From Delphinus delphis (Eukaryota; Chordata; Mammalia; Artiodactyla; Delphinidae): 64,000 nt of DNA. The translations under genes were made by a program, and so were the position numbers. The stretch is from the NCBI RefSeq assembly GCF_949987515.2, contig NC_082693.1, positions 15,000,994 to 15,064,993 of the forward strand. The letters are read 5' to 3'. Of the stretch, positions 46,886 through 60,240 are shown in pieces. The notes below the pieces were generated by a model that did not search any database, was not told the origin of the DNA, and worked only from the letters and a program-made list of their open reading frames with translations. How positions within the stretch are numbered: position 1 is the stretch's first letter; each line of letters begins with the position of its first letter.

Positions 46886-47069
46886 TAGTGGTTCTCAAAG
46901 CTCAGCTTCTGGACTGTGGTTGGAACCTCATCTGGGAATTTATAAGAATGCAAAATTTCAGTCCCATCCTAGACCTATTAAATCAGAAACTTTGGGGATG
47001 AGGTCCAGCAATGTGTTTTAACAAGCCCTCCAGGGTGTTCTAATCCATGACAATGTTTGAGAACCATTA
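46886..47069 (+). mobile_element. MER5A-like hAT DNA element
   Basis: Starts TAGTGGTTCTCAAAGCTCAG and ends TTTGAGAACCATTA; the ends are inverted complements as in MER5A. The interior has AAATCAGAAACTTTGGGGAT and TGTTTTAACAAGCCCTCCAG. Length near 185 bases is usual for the family. Confidence 0.88.
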
Positions 47070-49823
47070 TTTCAGACTCTGGTCATCTTTCCTTTTTTTT
47101 TTTTTTCTGCAGTTTGAACATGATCAGACATTTGGTTTCCAATGTAGTAGATACTAAGGTACCCTACTATATCGTTGATTTTTTTGCAAATCTGGACTCA
47201 AGCACATTGTGCTACAATATTATTTCCAGGCTGGTGGCTCAGCTAGAGTTGCTGTTTTGTATCAAAGGACAAGTGCCTGAGCACTTAAGAAAGTATACTT
47301 AACCCAGTTCCCAGTGAAGTAGAGAAGGCATCCCAGGGAGTATGGCTTTCAAGTTGTTACTAAAGGGCAAACAGAAGTTAGTAAATGGAAACTGGGGAAA
47401 AATCGTGCCAGACAAGGGGAACTACAAGGACAAGCATGCATTATGGTTACATGCTTTTCTCTTGTTTGGAAGCTTAAAGAACTCAATGATTATATTCATT
47501 TAATTTTACCCATGTATATAGCAAACTTATAATCTTGTCAACATTTAATATATATTTTAAATGAAAAATTACAGAATTATTAACATATATTAACCTATAG
47601 GATTTATGTTGTTTTTCAAAACCTAGGAGAGTGAAACTTTGCATCCAAAAAGTATTTAGCAGTCTCTTAACTTATTTATTCTTATACCTTACCAGTTTTA
47701 TTTTAAATTAGCACGTTTCCAAAACATATAATTTATTTATTTTTAATATATAAACTACTACACTAATAAGTGATAAATGCTTTAAAATTTGTGGAAAAAT
47801 AATACAAAATTTGGAAAAAATTTTGGATGATATTATAAAATAAATATGAATGTAATTTGATTTTTTTTTCTCGCACCACAGTATAATGCCACATTAACCC
47901 CATGAACAGAGACCTCTGGCTTGGTAGAGAATGATCTTGAGAATCCTGCTAGCTGAAAGCTTGAGGACAGGCTCCACAGGTTACCTAGTGCCAAGCCCAG
48001 GAGGACTGCCTGGCCATGCTCTAAATGATAAGCATTAATAGTGCACTGGGTCATGATTTTACCCTTCAGAAAGATCACTCAGAGCACATCTGTAATATAT
48101 CTGTTATGAACAAAGAGAAAGAAATGAACAGTATCTGTTCATCGTGGGGACAGAACCATGTATAATAATAGGATAACTGAAAACAAAGATGTAAAATGAT
48201 TGTTGAAAACAGCATTAGACAATAGGAAAGCTACAGTATAGTCAATAATTATGTGTAAGTATCTTGCATATTCATGAATTTATGTATTATATTAGCATAC
48301 TCAATATAAATTGTATTATATCTTTTGAATATATTTAGTATTTAGGTCTCAATCAGTGAGTAATGGGAAATGAGTTCTAAGCTTCTGTCCTATAGGATCA
48401 AGGCAACTGAATTTATTTCATTGGATTTCAAGTGCTTTTTTGCATATTCAGGAATATATTAGGTTGAAATCTTAATGTTCCTTACTAACTCTGACATTCT
48501 CTGAAGGTCATGTCCATTCACTTTGCTATAGTGAAGGACACTTGGATATGGCAACTGTCTCTAAGGGAAAGCGCTGAGGGGATAGTGGATGGGATTGTCA
48601 TCTTTCATGCTGAGAGCTGCCTTACTGATTATACTAAAGCTGTTTTAAAGATTGTGCCTTTTCAGGATAATTGACAAAATATCTAGTAACCGTTGAAAGT
48701 GTTAGGCTTTGGCCTATTTAAGCAGAGGCAAGTCAGTGCAAAGTGGAGAGGCTTCTGATTTCTGGTCCTAGTGTGAATAGGATAAATTTTGAGATCTGTC
48801 TTCAGATGGCAGCAAGCTTTCAATAGGGAACTCGTAAGTATATCTGCCTAGAGTATGGGTTCATATAGAACTGTTAGCAGAAGATTATTATGAAAGGGGA
48901 AAAGCAAAGGGGTCAGACATATACAGGTTGGGAAGACTTGCAAAGTGCAGTTTATCACAACAAGATTTAATGAATATTGTTGCTTATCATAATCACAGCT
49001 GCATAGAGAAAGCTGAACAAGACCACCAAACGTGTACCTCACAGTTTTCATCACATTCACATTTGCTAATGTGCTAAAAAGTACTACTGTAGAGGCCCCA
49101 AGAAGAGATGTTTTTATATTGTTCTTAAACTCTATTGGTCAATATTTAGGGAAAGGAAGGTTGAAGAAATTTCAAACACCTTACTGTTTTTATCTTGGAT
49201 GAATTAAGATCTAGGATTTGAGTGGGGGAGAAAAAAGGAGAAGAAATAGAAGAAAAAAGAAGAGATATTTATTTATATCATCAAATATGAGATATGACTG
49301 TGAAATCACAGATTCCAGAAATGCTCCAAGTGAGAATACATCAACCATCTTCTAACACTGGACTCCCAAATAGAGCAATCCCATTTGGTCCCGTAATAGT
49401 ATCAAACAAAAGGAAGCTGATATTATAGGAGTTTCTCCCAAAGTAACACCCTCCTAATAATTTACTTGAATTTTGTACAATGAGTATTTGGAGTACAAGA
49501 AAATATCTTCCTAAGATGTAAATCCTACATCTGTATATTAGTCATCCTTTCTATACTACAAAATAAATAAGTTAGTGCTATATTAACAAAGATAAAATCA
49601 ACAAAAATCAAATGTCGGCACTGGCACAATAGGGACCACTTTCAAAATCTACTGTCTCCATCATTCAACAAATGTTTATTGATTGCCTACATTGTATACT
49701 TTCTGGCCAAGGGTGCAAAAATAGTACCTAGCGATCAGTTGTTTCAGAATAATGTGAGGAGGTTTTAAAAAGTATGTTCTGAGGCCCATCCTTAGGGATG
49801 CTTGTCATATCAGTAAAGGGAGA
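47070..49823. other. Intron, nothing identified
   Basis: A T-run with TTTTTTTCTGCAG at 47091-47112 looks like a splice acceptor, but the frame behind it (to 47302) does not match the expected C2-domain part of PIK3C2G. An L2/MIR-like tail TTCAACAAATGTTTATTGAT is at about 49665-49685. Confidence 0.45.
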
Positions 49824-50261
49824 TACAGGCATACTTCGTTTCATTGTACTTCATTTTATTTGCCATTCACAGGCATTACGCTTTTTTTACAAATTGAAGG
49901 TTTGTGGCAACCCTGCTTTGAGCAAGTCTATTGGCGCCATTTTTCCAACACCATTTGCTCACTTTGTGTCTCTGTGTCACATTGTGGTAATTCTCACAAT
50001 ATTTCAAACTTTTTCACTATTATTATGTTTGTTTTGGTGATCTGTGATGAATGATTTTTGATGTTACTATTGTCATTGTTTTGAGGTGCCTCAAACTGCA
50101 CCCATATAAGACTCTGAACTTACTTGATAAGTGTTGTGCGTTCTGGTCCACATCACTGATTGGCCTTTTCCTCATCTCTCTCTCTCTCCTTGAGCCTCCC
50201 TATTTTCCCTGAGACACAAAAGTATTGAATTTAGGCCAATTAGTAACCCTACAGTGGCCTC

Positions 50262-52148
50262 TAAATGTTCAAGTGAAAAGAAGAGTTGCCCATCTCTCAA
50301 TTTAAAGCAAAAGCTAGAAATGATCAAACTTAGTGAGATAGGCATGTTGAAAGATGAGATAGTCAGAAAGCTGGGCATCTTGAACCAAACACTTAGTAAA
50401 ATTGTGAATGCAAAGTAAAAGTTCTTGAAGGAAATTAAAAGTACTACTCCAGTGAATACATGAATCATCAGAAAGAGAAATAGGTTTATTGCTGATAAAA
50501 GAGAGTTGTAGTGGTCTGGATAGAAAATCAAACCAGCCACACATTCCCTTAAATGAAATCCTAATCCAGAGCAAAGCCCTAACTCCCTTCAGTTCTTTTT
50601 TTTTTTTTTTTTTTTGCGGTACGCGGGCCTCTCACTGTTGTGGCCTCTCCCGTTGCGGAGCACAGGCTCCGGACGCGCAGACTCAGCGGCCATGGCTCAC
50701 GGGCCCAGCCGCTCCGCGGCATGTGTGATCTTCCCGGACCGGGGCACGAACCTGTGTCCCCTGCATCGGCAGGCGGACTCTCAACCACTGCACCACCAGG
50801 GAAGCCCCTCCCTTCAGTTCTATGAAGGTTAAGAGAGGTGAGGAAGCTGCAGAAGAAAAATTTGAAGCTAGCAGAGGTTGGTTGAAGAGGTTTAAGGAAA
50901 GTCTCTATAACATCAAAGTGCAAGGTGAAGCGTCAAATGCTGATGTAGAAGCTGAAACAAGTTATCCAAAAGATCTAACTAAGATAATTGATGAAGATGG
51001 CTGTACTCAACATCAGATTTTCAATTTAAACAAAGCAGGCTTCTACTGGAAGAAGATGCCATGTAGGACTTTCATAGCTACAGAGGAGAAGGCAATGCCT
51101 GGCTTCAAAATTTCAAAGGACAAGCTGACTTTCTTGTCAGGGCTAATACAGCTGGTGTTTAAGTTGAAGCCAATGCTCATTTACCATTCCAAAAAACTTA
51201 GGGCCCTTAAAGATTATGCTAAACCTACTGTGCCCTATGCTCTATAAATGAAACAACAAAACCTGGATGAGAGCATATCTGTTTACAACATGGTTTACTA
51301 AATATTTTAAGCCCATTGTTGTGAGCTACTGCCTAGATAAAAGGTTCTTTTCAAAATATTACTCCTCATTGGCAATGCACCTGATGGAGATGTACAATAT
51401 TAATGTTTTTTTCATGCCTGCTTATACAACATCCATTCTGCAGCCCATGGATCAAGGAGTAATTTTGACTTTCAAGTCTTATTATTTAAGAAATACAATT
51501 TTTAAGGCTATAGTTGCTATAGATAGTGATTCCTCTGAGGATCTGGGCTAAGTCAATTGAAGACCTCCTGGAAAGGATTCACCATTCTAGATGCCATTAA
51601 GAATATTCATGACTCATGGGAAGAGGTCAAAATATCAACATTCACAGGAATTTGGCAGAAGTTGATTCTAACCCTCATGGATGACTGAGGAGTTCAAGAC
51701 TTCAGTGGAAGAAGTAACTACAGATGTGATAGCAAGATAATTAGAATTGGAAGTGGTGTCTGAAGATAGGAATGAATTGCTGTAATCTCATGATGAACCT
51801 TTAACAGATGAGGAAGAGTTGCTTCTTATGGATGAGCAAATACAGTGGTTTCTTGAGGTGGAATCTACTCCTAGTGAAGATGCTGTGAAGATTGCTGAAA
51901 TGACAACAAAAAAATTAGTTGATAAAGTAACAGCACAGCTTGAAAGGATTGACTGCAATTTCAAAATACATTCTACTGTGGGTAAACACTATCAAACAGC
52001 ATTGCCTGCTACAGAGAACTCGTTTGTCAAAAAAGAGTCATCAATGGGTCAGACTTCACTGCTGTTTCATTTTCACAAGTTGCCGCAACCACTCCGACCT
52101 TCAGCACCCACCACCCTGACTAGTCAGCAGCATCAGCATCAGGGATAG
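50262..52148 (+). pseudogene. Tigger transposase pseudogene (CENP-B-like DDE)
   Basis: Degenerate pogo-type transposase. An HTH region lies at about 50280-50420 (AAGCTAGAAATGATCAAACT), a CENP-B type HTH spans the SINE insertion and continues at 50822 ([24 protein letters not shown]), and the DDE domain runs from about 51050 ([19 protein letters not shown]) to 51550 (NVFFMPAYTTSILQPMDQG). A C-terminal part ends at 52148. Frames change near 51248, 51550 and 51790, and the SINE interrupts it, so it is not functional. Confidence 0.9.
50583..50820 (-). mobile_element. CHR-type SINE nested in the Tigger transposase
   Basis: CTCCCTTCAGTTC lies at 50583-50595 and again at 50808-50820, a 13-base target duplication of Tigger sequence. 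Between them the SINE reads in reverse: poly(T), TTGCGGTACGCGGGCCTCTC, and ends CACCACCAGGGAAGCCC. Confidence 0.95.
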
Positions 52149-52839
52149 ACCCTCCCCCATCAAAAAGATTATGACTCGCTGAAGGCTCAGATGATAGGTA
52201 GCATTTTTTTTAGCAGTAAAGTATTTTTACATAAGTTATTAACATTGGTTTTCTTTAGACATAATGCTATTGCTCACTTAACAGACTACAGTATATTGTA
52301 AACATCACTTTTATATGTACCGGGAAACCAAAGGTTCATGTGACTGGCTTTATTGCGATATTTGCTTTATTATGGTGGTCTGGAATTGAACCTATAATAT
52401 CTCCAAGGTATGACTGTATCTGGTATCTGTGTTGGGTTTTTTTTATTTGTTGTAACATATTTATTGGAGTATAATTGCTTTAAAATGTTGTTAGTTTCTG
52501 CTGTATAACAAAGTGAATCAGCTATACATATACATATATCCCCATATCTCTTCCCTCTTGCATCTCCCTCTTACCCTCCCTATCCCACCCCTCTAGGTGG
52601 TCACAAAGCACAAAGCTGATCTCCCTGTGCTATGCAGCTGCTTCCCACTAGCTATCTACTTTACATTTGGCAGTGTATATATGTCAGTGCTACACTCTCA
52701 ATTCCTCCCAGCTTACCCTTCCCCCTCCCCATGTCCTCAAGTCCATTCTCTACATCTGCGTCTTTATTTCTGTCCTGCCCCTAGGTTCAACAAACCATTT
52801 TTTTTAGATACCATATATATGTTTCAGCATACGTTATTT

Positions 52840-55800
52840 GCTTTTCTCTTTCTGTTTTCTCTTACATCACTCTGTATGACAGTCTCTAGGTCCATCCACC
52901 TCACTACAAATAACTCAATTTCATTTCTTTTTATGGCTGAGTAATATTTCATTGTATATATGTGCCACATTTTCTTTCTCCATTCATCTATCAATGGACA
53001 CTTAGGTTGCTTCAATGTCCTGGCTATTGTAAATAGGGCTGCAATGAACATTGTGGTACATGACTCTTTTTGAATTATGGTTTTCTCAGGGTATATGCCC
53101 AGTAGTGGGATTGCTGGGTCGTATGGTAGTTCTATTTTTAGTTTTTTAAGGAACCTCCAACTGTTCTCCATTGGGGCTGTATCAATTTACATTCCCACCA
53201 ACAGTGCAAGAGGTTTCCCTTTTCTCCACACTCTCTCCAGCATTTATTGTCTGTAGATTTTTTAACGATGGCCATTCTGATAGGTGTGAGGTGATACCTC
53301 ATTGTAGTTTTGATTTGAATCTCTCTAATGATTAGTGATGTTGAGCACCCTTTCATATGTTTGTTGGCAATCTGTGTCTCTTCTTTGGAGAAATGTCTGT
53401 TTAGGTGTCTACCCATTATTGGATTGGGTTGTTTGTTTTTTTGATATTGAGCTGCATGAGCTGCTTGTATATTTTGGAGATTAATCCCTTGTTAGTTGCT
53501 TCATTTGCAAATATTTTCTCCCATTCTGAGGGTTGTCTTTTTGTCTTGTATATGGTTTCCTTTGCTGTTCAAAAGATTTTAAGTGTCATTTGGTCCCACA
53601 TGTTTATTTTTGGTTTTATTTCCATTTCTGTAGGAGGTGGGTCAAAAAGGATCTTGCTGTGATTTATGTCATAGAGTGTTCTGCCTATGTTTTCCTCTAA
53701 GAGTTTGATAGTTTCTGGCCTTACATTTAGATCTTTAATCCATTTTGAGTTTATTTTTGTGTATGGTGTTAGGGAGTGTTCTAATTTCATTCTTTTACAT
53801 GTAGCTGTCCAGTTTTCCCAGCACCACTTATTGAAGAGGCTGTCTTTTCTCTATTGTATATTCTTGCCTCCTTTATCAAAGATAAGGTGACCATATGTGT
53901 GTGGGTTTATCTCTGGGCTTTCTATCCTGTTCCATTGATCTATATTTCTGTTTTTGTGCCAGTACTATACTGTCTTGATTACTGTAGCTTTGTAATATAG
54001 TCTGAAGTCAGGGAGCCTGATTCCTCCAGCTCCGTTTTCCTTTCTCAAGATTGCTTTGGCTATTCGGGGTCTTTTGTGTTTCCATACAAATTGTAAAATT
54101 TATTATTCTAGTTCTGTGAAAAATGCCATTGGTTGTTTGATAGGGATTGCATTGAATCTGTAGATTGCTTTGGGTAGTATAGTCATTTTCACAATGTTCA
54201 TTCTTCCAATCCAAGAAAATAGTATATCTCTCCATCTGTTTGTAAAATCTTTAATTTCTTTCCAAGAAAATACTATATCTCTCCATCTGTTTGTAAAATC
54301 TGTTTCTTGGATTCTTCCAATCCAAGAAAATAGTATATCTCTCCATCTATTTGTAAAATCTTTAATTTCTTTCATTAGTGTTTTACAGTTTTCTGCATAC
54401 GGGTCTTTTGTCTCCTTCGGTAAGTTTATTCCTAGGTATTTTATTCTTTTTGTTGCAGTGGTAAATGGGAGTGTTTCCTTAATTTCTCTTTCATATTTTT
54501 CATCTTTAGTGTATAGGAATGCAAGAGATTTCTGTGCATTAATCTTGTATCCTGTTACTTTACCAAATACATTGATTAGCTCTGGTAGTTTTCTGGTAGC
54601 ATCTTTAGGATTCTCTATGTATAGTATCCTGTCATCTGCAAACAGTGACAGTTTTACTTCTTCTTTTCCGATTTGGATTCCTTTTATTTCTTTTTCTTCT
54701 CTGATTGAGGTGGCCAAAACTTCCAAAAATGTGTTGTATAATAGTGGTGAGAGTGGGCAACTTTGTCTTTTTCCTGATCTTAGAGGAAATGGCTTCAGTT
54801 TTTCACCACTGAGAACAATGTTGGCTGTGAGTTTGTCATATATGGCTTTTATTATGTTGAGGAAGGTTCCCTCTATGCCCACTTTCTGGAGAGTTTTTAT
54901 CATAAATCGCTATTGAATTCTGTTGAAAGCTCTTTCTGCATCTATTGAGATGATCATATGGTTTTTATCCTTCAATTTGTTAATATGGTGTATCACATTG
55001 ATTGTTTTGTGTATGTTGAAGAATCCTTGCATTTCTGAGATAAACCCCACTTGATCATGGCGTATGATCCTTTTAATGTGCTCTTGGATTCTGTTTGCTA
55101 GTATTTTGTTGAAGATTTTTGCGTCTAAATTCATCAGGGATATTGGCCTGTAATTTTCTTTTTTTGTGACATCTTTTTCTGGTTTTGGTGTCACGGTGAT
55201 GGTGGCCTCGTAGAATGAGTTTAGGAGTGTTCCTCCCTCTGCTATATTTTGGAAGAGTTTGAGAAGGATAGGTGTTAGCTGTTCTCTAAATGTTTGATAG
55301 AATTTGCCTGTGAAGCCATCTGGTCCTGGACTTTTGTTTGTTGGAAGATTTTTAATCACACTTTCAATTTCAGTGCTTGTGATTGGTCTGTTTATATTTT
55401 CTATTTCTTCCTAGTTCAGTCTCGGAAGGTTGTGCTTTTCTAAGAGTTTGTCCATTTCTTCCAGGTTGTCCATTTTATTGACATAGAGTTGCCTGTAGTA
55501 ATCTCTCATGATCCTTTGTATTTCTGCAATGTCAGTTGTTACTTCTCCTTTTTCATTCCTAATTCTGTTGATTTGAGTCTTCTCCATTTTTTTCTTGATG
55601 AGTTGGCTAATGGTTTATCAATTTTGTTTATCTTCTCAAAGAACCAGCTTTTAGTTTTATTGATCTTTATTATCATTTCCTTCATTTCTTTTTCACTTAT
55701 TTCTGATTTTATCATTATGATTTCTCTCCTTCTGCTAACTTTGGGTTTTGTTTGTTCTTATTTCTCTAATTGCTTTAGGTGTAAGGTTAGGTTGTTTACT

Positions 55801-56750
55801 TGAGATTTTTCTTGTTTCTTGAGGTAGGATTATATTGCTATAAACTTTCCTCTTAGAACTGCTTTTGCTGCCCCCCAAAGGTTTTGGGTCGTTGTTTTTC
55901 ATTGTCATTTGTTTCTAGGCATTTTTTGATTTCCTCTTTGATTTCTTCAGTGATCTCTTGGTTATTTAGTAGTGTATTGTTTAACCTCCGTGTGTTTGTA
56001 TTTTTTACACTTTTTTTTCCTGTAATTGATATATAGTCTCATAGCATTGTGGTTGTAAAAGATACTTAGTATGATTTCAATTTTCATAAATTTACCAAGG
56101 CTTGATTTGTGACCCAAGATATGTTCTATCCTGGAGAATGTTCCACGAGCACTTGAGAAGAAAGTGTAATCTGCTGTTTTTGGATGGAATGTCCTATGAA
56201 TATCAATTAAATCCATCTTGTTTAATGTGTCATTTAAAGCTTGTGTTTCCTTATTTATTTTTATTTTGGATGATCTGTCCATTGTTGAAAGTGGGGTGTT
56301 AAAGTCCCCTACTAGTAGTGTGCTACTGTCAATTTCCCTTTTTATAGCTGTTAGCATTTGCCTTATGTATTGAGGTGCTCCTATGTTGGGTGCATAAATA
56401 TTTACAATTGTTATATCTTCTTCTTGGATTGATCCCTTGATGACTATGTAGTGTTCTCTTTGTCTCTTGTAATAGTCTTTATTTTAAAGTCTGTTTTGTC
56501 TGATATGAGAATTACTACCTCAGCTTTCTTTTGATTTCCATCTGTGTGGAATATCTATTTCCATCCCCTCACTTTCATTCTGTATTTGTCCCTAGGTCTG
56601 AAGTAGGTTTCTTGTAGACAACATATATATGGGTCTTGTTTTGTATCCTTTCAGCCAGTCTGTGTCTTTTGGTTGGAGCATTTAATCCATTTACTTTTGA
56701 GGTAATTATCTATATGTATGTTCCTATTACCATTTTCTTAATTGTTTGGG
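52840..56750 (-). pseudogene. LINE-1 ORF2 pseudogene with intact FADD motif
   Basis: Order on the minus strand: endonuclease (frame 55962-56357), linker, RT fingers and palm (54910-55359, 54103-54903) and cysteine-rich end (53138-53416; keeps [18 protein letters not shown]). The catalytic FADD is intact at 54631-54642 (reads [10 protein letters not shown]). Stops near 54903 and 55360 and frameshifts at both ends prevent a full product. A frame-preserving local triplication lies at 54204-54370. Confidence 0.9.
54204..54375 (-). repeat. Local triplication inside LINE-1 ORF2
   Basis: The word AAGAAAAT(A/C)... followed by ATATCTCTCCATCT occurs at 54213, 54264 and 54324. Spacings are 51 and 60 bases, both multiples of three. 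On the minus strand this repeats the peptide FTNRWRDI(L/V)FSW three times with no break in the frame. Other LINE-1 copies here (e.g. at 5430-5475) have one copy. Confidence 0.93.
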
Positions 56751-56792
56751 GCTTGTTTTTTGTAGGTTTTTTCCTTTTCTTGTGTTTCCTGC

Positions 56793-57068
56793 CTAGAGAA
56801 GTTCTTTTAACATTTGTTGTAAAGCTGGTTTGGTGGTGCTGAGTTCTCTTACCTTTTGCTTTTCTGTAAAGGTTTTAATTTCTCCGTTGAATCTGAATGA
56901 GATCCTTGTTGGGTAGAGTAATCTTTGTTGTAGGTTTTTCCCTTTCATCACTTTAGATATGTCCTGCCACTCCCTTTTAGCTTGCAGAGCTTCTGCTGAA
57001 AGATCCACTGTTAATCTTATGGGGATTCCCTTGTATGTGTTGTTTTTTAAGAACAAAAGTGATTCCAA
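56793..57068 (-). pseudogene. LINE-1 ORF1 C-terminal remnant
   Basis: Minus-strand frame with LTVDLSAEALQAKREWQDIS, KVMKGKNLQQRLLYPTRISF and the end LSTTKPALQQMLKELL, the C-terminal domain of ORF1. Only about the last 75 codons remain, since the element is truncated to the right. Confidence 0.9.
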
Positions 57069-60000
57069 TACACAGCCAGGTTTGGATAATTCTCTTCTCG
57101 AAATTCAGAAGCTGAATCGCATATGTACACTGCTCTGAGAAGATTACAATCTCTGTCAGTATTCTATGTTGATGTGTTTCAGTGGCTTCATAAAGACTTT
57201 CACAACTTCACACATTGGGTTTTTCTTTCCTTTCTTCCTAAGGAACTTTATGGGTCTTGATACAATACTCACTATACATATGACACAGTGATTGAACAGT
57301 AATAATTTGACAGGGACATAAGCAGATGCTGACTAGCCTTAATAATGTGACCTGACTAATCACCCTGGTTCTCCTTGATGCATAATGTCATCAGTTTTCA
57401 GTTATCTTCAAATGGATTGACCACAGTGAAAGCTTTGTCTCCATATCCTGGTGGATGCTTCCCTGATTCAGTTTGTTTATATTCAAGGAATAAAAACGTA
57501 TTTTAAGATCAACTGAATAAAACTTTATTGGCCTAAAAATCACATAAATAATACCAAAATAATTCACATTATTTTGAGTTTTTTTTAAATTTTGTATTAT
57601 TGATGAAGTTCTTCTCTTCTCTCATATGTTTTAACAGAGTTATGTCTATAAACAGTAAAATCTATAAAACCAGGTATGTATTGTATTTACAAAATATTGT
57701 AATTATTTTAAATGATATGAACAACTTAGAGGAAATTTTTAAACACACATAAGTTTTTTTCCTCTTCTAATAAAATAAAAGATTTAAAGTAAATTTATTA
57801 TATTTGTGCTGAATACTCCTATGATAGGTTAATCCTCATCTCTGACCCTAGAAAAATCCTTATAAAAACACTTTTCTTCTTCCATAGCTGCTTGTCATAT
57901 GACAGTATAGGAAAGACAAATAATCCTATTATGTCTATACATTAAAACTCACATTCTTTTTTAGTTATGTGATCCATTTATTTGTAACTTTTAAAAAATA
58001 TTTTATATCACTGTATATAACTTTGTAACGATTTTAAAATTTTTACTGATCACTTACTATGTATAACACTCTAGATTAAAAGCTTTAAATTAGTTGCAGA
58101 GAACAAATTGGAAAGATGAAAGTAATGCAATATACACTTTACTTTCAGTGAGTTTATAATATGGTGATGAATACAGACACGAACATATATAATACATAGC
58201 AGTGAGTGGAAAAGGGGGAGAAAAGAAAGTAGAAGATGCAGCTTGAATATGAAATTGAACAACCTTACCTTACTAAAATCAAATATTATATACCCTTCTG
58301 GGGCATACTCAATTGTAAGCAGTCTAGCTTTTGGTCAAGGAAATGAGATGAAGAGTCTGTTTATAGTCCAGTTTCAGGTATTGGAGTTAAGTTAGGTGAG
58401 AGAGATTTCTCTGGGGGTTTCATCTAAAAGCACAAGCACAGCCCAAATAGAGGGATGACTGTAAATCCCTGAGACCTTCTTTCTCTTCTCCTCATCTCTC
58501 TTCCCTCCCCTTTCATCCCCACACACAAATTGGTTGATAAAAGAAAACAGATATAAATGAGGACTACAATTATACACTATTTTAATATCTCTTCTAATGA
58601 GGTTGCAAGCACCAGTTTAGACATCCTAGTCCTATATCTGCCTGGTTTTTGTTTGTTTAGCTTGACTCCCTTCTCCCAAACTCATTGAAACTTCTTTTTT
58701 TCTTGAAGTGTTTGTAGTTTCATTCCACAAGCTGTGATAACAGGAATTCCTTTTGCTTTTTAAAATTTTACTCTGTTTTAGTTGAATTGTGTTGCAAACT
58801 AAATTAAGATCTTTATAAAAGGCAATATAAATATGTAATAAAAGTTATAGCAAATGATTGCAGTACCTAAAGAAATGTGAGAAATGTGTACCCACATTTG
58901 AGTTTAGCTGAGACATACAAACAGCAGTTGCTTTAAAACTTTTTAAAGCCATGTATTCATTGTGATTTTTGGCTCTTCTCAGTATTGTTGCTCATTTCTA
59001 GAGGTCCCTTAAAATAAGGAATGCTATCATGGCTTAAGCAATATTATTTTTTTAAGCAGAAATCAAATGTCAAAATAAATCCAAATGGGTAAATCCTACC
59101 TTAATAATGAACATATGTTTCTTGTTCCCTGCTTGCTAAACCCAGATGTTAATTACTACATTTGTCAGTACATTGCTCTTTTCCTATTTGGAGCTGGCTG
59201 AGATTACGATGCAGGCAGGATAAATGTCATATGTGTATCATCAGTAAAACCAAGATTATTTTTCAAAGTCTGGTAAAATGCTGATGACATTTGAGAACCA
59301 GAATTATAAAAGATTCTTTAAAAGTTCACTGTTTTTCATAGTATCATTCTTGCATGTAACTCCAATACAAATACAGTGGGTTGAACTACATTAAAGACTG
59401 GACATTATGACAAGCTGCTTTATGAAAAAAGCAATAAAATACAATTACTGTTCAACTTTGATTTAAAATGCTTATGGGAATTCATTTTTAAATTCACATT
59501 TTTACGGTGCTTCATGGAGTTTGAGAGAGATTTAGCTTATTGTTTTAACTCACTGAAACTAAATCTTGCAGTCAGTTCTAGATGTTGGCTGGTCTGTTAA
59601 TAAATGGGAATTCTTAATGTGTTATTTTAAAGACAGGAAAAATTGATCTCTGTGTTATATTGCATCACTTCTGATCTTTGCAAGGACTTTAACTCTCTGT
59701 AGTCTTTGAGAATAAGAATATGTTCATAGGATACTGGAAAAACACTTAGGTTTTGAGCAACTCTGAATTGATCAACTGTCTCAAAAATCAATGATTTTAA
59801 ATCACCAATGACTTAATAATATAATTGGTAAACAAAATATTAATGTGAGCTCTGAATTTAAAATATAAACTGATGCAGATTTTGATTTAAAATTTCTCAC
59901 TTGGCTTCAAGTTTGCTCTTTATTGACTGAATTTCTAATTTAAGAACACATTATTAGACACTAAGAATCCTATATTAGTTAGATAAACATCTACTCAAGC

Positions 60001-60240
60001 AAAAAAATGTATATGTATAACCTCATAGAGTGTTTAATATAACCTAATGTGTTTACATGGATCATTGATATCAAAGTCCAATAACTTCAGAGTCCTTAAG
60101 ACAAATACCAACCATGTATTAATTTATTCACCAAATATATAATGTTTTACATAGGAGGGATGTTCCAAATATTTAACAACTGTTAGGGCACAGGAACTGA
60201 TTAATCAGGATAAGTGCAGGCCATCAACCCACCTTTATGG
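57053..60240. other. Intron, nothing identified
   Basis: Over 3 kb of AT-rich sequence without recognised repeats or exons. A splice-like pair at 57638-57673 was rejected as an exon because it has a stop in the expected phase. Confidence 0.45.

Larger units (their letters stand above)
49824..52418 (+). mobile_element. Tigger1-like pogo/mariner DNA transposon, nearly complete
   Basis: Body 49826-52416. Left end CAGGCATACTTCGTTTCATT; right end AATATCTCCAAGGTATGACTG, its inverted complement with some changes. TA at 49824-49825 and 52417-52418 is the target duplication. Without the nested SINE (about 212 bases plus the duplicated 13) the length is near 2.37 kb, close to full Tigger1. Terminal-proximal words such as GCAAGTCTATTGGCGCCATT are well kept. 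Confidence 0.93.
52434..57050 (-). mobile_element. LINE-1, antisense, 4.6 kb, truncated in ORF1
   Basis: Lies just 16 bases right of the Tigger end. From the left: short T-run, young-type 3' UTR (TATTGGAGTATAATTGCTTT, CCCCATGTCCTCAAGTCCAT), all of ORF2, the ORF1-ORF2 spacer and the last ~75 codons of ORF1. The 5' break is near 57,040-57,052 at GTGTTGTTTTTTAAG. No target duplication is obvious. The longest LINE-1 in the window. Confidence 0.93.

Noticed and set aside
47113..47302. Open frame behind a strong acceptor-like TTTTTTTCTGCAG
   Set aside because: No donor in a fitting phase, and the peptide does not match the expected PIK3C2G continuation or any family I know.
57638..57673. A splice-like 36-base interval (TTTTAACAG before, CCAG|GTATGT after)
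   Set aside because: In the phase required after exon E it reads six codons then a stop, and does not resemble the PX-C2 linker.
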